Shown here: positions 61,646 to 64,000 of the stretch, piece after piece
How the letters are laid out: every line of letters starts with the position of its first letter
Position numbering within the stretch: position 1 is the stretch's first letter
NCBI GenBank assembly: GCA_024449915.1
Contig: JAMZAV010000098.1
Coordinates: 248,001-312,000 of the forward strand
From: Sweltsa coloradensis
Lineage: Eukaryota; Arthropoda; Insecta; Plecoptera; Chloroperlidae
Direction: 5' to 3'
DNA: 64,000 nt
The notes under the pieces: generated by a model
The model's database searches: none
What the model saw: the letters and a program-made list of their open reading frames with translations, nothing else
Told to the model about the DNA's origin: nothing
Position numbers and translations under genes: made by a program

Positions 61646-62475
61646 CTAGGAAAACGCTAAAGTCCCGCCGCGTTGATGGATGAGCGGTTTTTTGTAAGTT
61701 TTTTGTTTGCGTTTTTTTGCGTTTTGTTTGCACTTTTCCTTTGCAAGTGCTTTTTGAATGCATTGTAGTGATTGTTGTCAATTTCTATTGTTATACTTGT
61801 TAATTGGTATTATAAACCTCAAAAAACTCATTTAAAACCTTTGTTTCTGTGGATTCTGACTAACTTTTTCAACTTTTTCTTTCAAAGGTATCTACATCAC
61901 CATAACCTTAATGTCCATGTGAAATCTGAACGTTGTAGTCCCACCCGTTTTGGTCAGAATCGGTCCAAATGTGACGAAATATCGCACTAAAAATTGAAAA
62001 ACTAATATTAAAACCTTTATTTCTATAGATTCTAGCTAACTTTTTCAACTTTTTCTTTAAAAGGGGACTGCAACACCATAATCTTAATGTCCAGGGTGAA
62101 ATATGAACGTTGTAGCCCCACCCGTTTGGTCAGAATCGGCCCAAATGTGACGAAAATATCGCACTAAAAATCGAAAAAAATCGTAAAAGTACGATATTCA
62201 TGAGAAATATTTCTTCGATTGTACCCAAAAACAATACACCTCTAAGTTCAGAGAAAACGAAGGTCCCCTCAAATTTTCATCAAGATCGCATATGCCGTTT
62301 GTCCGGAATCGAGCGAACAAACAGACGGAAAAAAAAAAAACAAACAAACAAACAAAACAAAAAACATTGGAGCTAAATTTTTTGGGGGGTTCAGTGAAAT
62401 TGAAGTTTTCGCTTCGCTCGCTACGCTCGCTACGCTCATCCAAAAGGTCCTTTTGGGACTGGCTGGTACACAAGT
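61646..62475 (-). mobile_element. Dispersed repeat family X, copy 3 (Helitron-like end)
   Basis: It shares its body and one end with the copy at 6,590-7,117 in opposite orientation. On the minus strand it ends CTAG followed by T, as copies 1 and 2 end CTRR followed by T. The middle contains a direct duplication of about 165 bp (61,836-61,996 and 62,009-62,175) with the shared string GAACGTTGTAG and CCCACCCGTTT. Near 62,440 is the perfect palindrome CCAAAAGGTCCTTTTGG. There is no ORF of note. Confidence 0.55.
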
Positions 62476-62479
62476 AATT

Positions 62480-64000
62480 TATTTACAAAGCAAGTGCTAT
62501 GTGACGGGTGCGCAATATCTAGGTCACAACTAGCGGCACCAACATGATAATAATAAAATTTGACTGCTACAAGCTAAGCCACTCCTAGGTTTCGCCATAA
62601 TTACGTAATTCAAAATAAGGATATTCACACGGCTTGCAAATTCCTGGATTGTGATGTCCTTTAGTTGTAAAGCTTAATTTTAATTTAGGAAATATCTGGT
62701 AGGACTACAATAACCTTAAAAATGATAACCTTTAGGAAAAGAAGTACAAAAACAATATTGAGAAGTAGCCTACAGTGGTCTATCCTAGATTTATCGTTAG
62801 TTCTTACTGTAGGAGGTTTCACATAGGCCTAGGCCTACTGTGGAAGGTAAATGAAGACTAATATTAACCGAATCAAAAACTATAATTGTTTGTACGTAGT
62901 ATTTGGGGACATAATTTATAAATCTGGTACCAAGAAAAAAACAAATAGAAGTTTATCCGTAGGTACCAATGCAATTACACAAGCAACAGCGTTCACAGTA
63001 AACACTCATTAAAATTTAAAACGAGCCCTAATTGTACGTACTTCTATAATTCCACTACGGGGATGTCATGTAGGGATGTCAACGTTCAACGATAATCGTA
63101 GATCGATAATTCGTTAGTATTCGATATTACAGCGATATAGGTGGCTGTATCGCGATAATCGTACAATAACAATATTGCTAGCGATATCACAATAATTATT
63201 GCCTATTGCCATTGGGAATCCAATTTTCAATAGCAGATTTAGTAGCGTATACAAGTGACAGATCGATGACTAATCGACGCTGCTACAATGATTTTTTCTC
63301 CTGAATTGTTGATTTTATGGATCTCTATGACGGTACCCCCCCCCCCCCCCCCCCCCACAAGCACCGATCGAGGAACAGCATTCGCCGTTCGCTCCCTCTC
63401 GCTTCACCGCTCCCTCTTCCACACTCGCTCATGGGAGGGTATATATATAAAATAAAACCTACGACCGGCCCGGTCGTAGGTGGCGGCCAATCTGCCGACC
63501 AGCGTTGAGATGGTGCGCACTTCAAATTGACACAAATGCAAGAAAAGCGAGTTTTAAGCTGATCTGATATATCATAATATGATTACGAAGTGACCGTACC
63601 GTTGCGATGTTTTTTTTATTTTGGCGCACTTATAGATATGAATTTTAACCCGAGAGTAGTCGCGCCCCTGTTTGTAACGTTAGTAGTCGCGCACGGTCCT
63701 TTAGACCGCATTATTTATTATGGGCTAATAACGTTAGGATGACGTTTTGATTACCAATATAAGATAATTTATCATATATGTGACAGCATACATGGTTATA
63801 TTAAAAAATTATCAATCAATAATCATACATAATCAATCAATAATCAATCAAACACAGAATGTTGCAAACCTACAAAAAGGTATAAAAATATGTTTTGAAA
63901 TATCCTGTTGAACTATTAGTAAATTAAGACAGTAGTATTATGCCAACACTGTATGTTGAAGAATAATCAACCTACAATAACAAAATACATGTCTCATAAT
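62480..64000. other. No gene seen
   Basis: Contains a hAT-like start TAGGGATGTCAACG at 63,073 followed by CGATAATCG-type palindromes, a 20-base C run at 63,338 and a GC-rich patch to 63,500. Confidence 0.45.

Noticed and set aside
63073..63240. A complete hAT element starting TAGGGATGTCAACG
   Set aside because: No matching inverted end or 8-bp duplication was found.

Overview
This is a 64 kb piece of a nuclear animal genome, most likely an invertebrate. It is AT-rich, sparse in genes, full of degraded transposons, and its genes are split by GT-AG introns. There is no bacterial-style operon, CRISPR array or rRNA. Phylum cannot be fixed from the sequence; an arthropod is plausible but unproven.

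Layout. 1-20.7 kb holds no gene I can support, only satellites, SINE-like repeats and a GC-rich island near 17.0-17.34 kb. A plus-strand gene runs from 21,353 to 43,502 in three exons whose phases fit exactly: a signal-peptide exon, a 116-bp acidic exon and a 3-kb terminal exon. It predicts a 1,079-aa single-pass type I membrane protein with a long disordered, Pro/Thr-rich outer part and a short basic tail. Just before its first coding exon are nine tandem copies of a 71-bp unit, each with a TACTAAC branch point, a 3' splice site and an ATG. A young BEL/Pao LTR retrotransposon (30.9-38.0 kb, same strand) sits in intron 2, starting only 162 bp after the exon 2 donor.

On the minus strand, four exons (50,551 down to 46,900) encode the N-terminal half of SETD3, the actin-histidine methyltransferase. 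Its C-terminal exons were not found. Further right, four phase-compatible minus-strand exons (60,713 down to 57,566) give the C-terminal 243 aa of an unrecognised protein. The SETD3 locus and its surroundings are rich in non-autonomous DNA transposons with clear termini and target-site duplications: two hAT-like, one Tc1/mariner-like, one PIF/Harbinger-like.

The most unusual item is the amplified splice acceptor/start-codon repeat at 20,721-21,358. The LTR comparison also suggests that small indels in repeats here are largely assembly error rather than biological decay.
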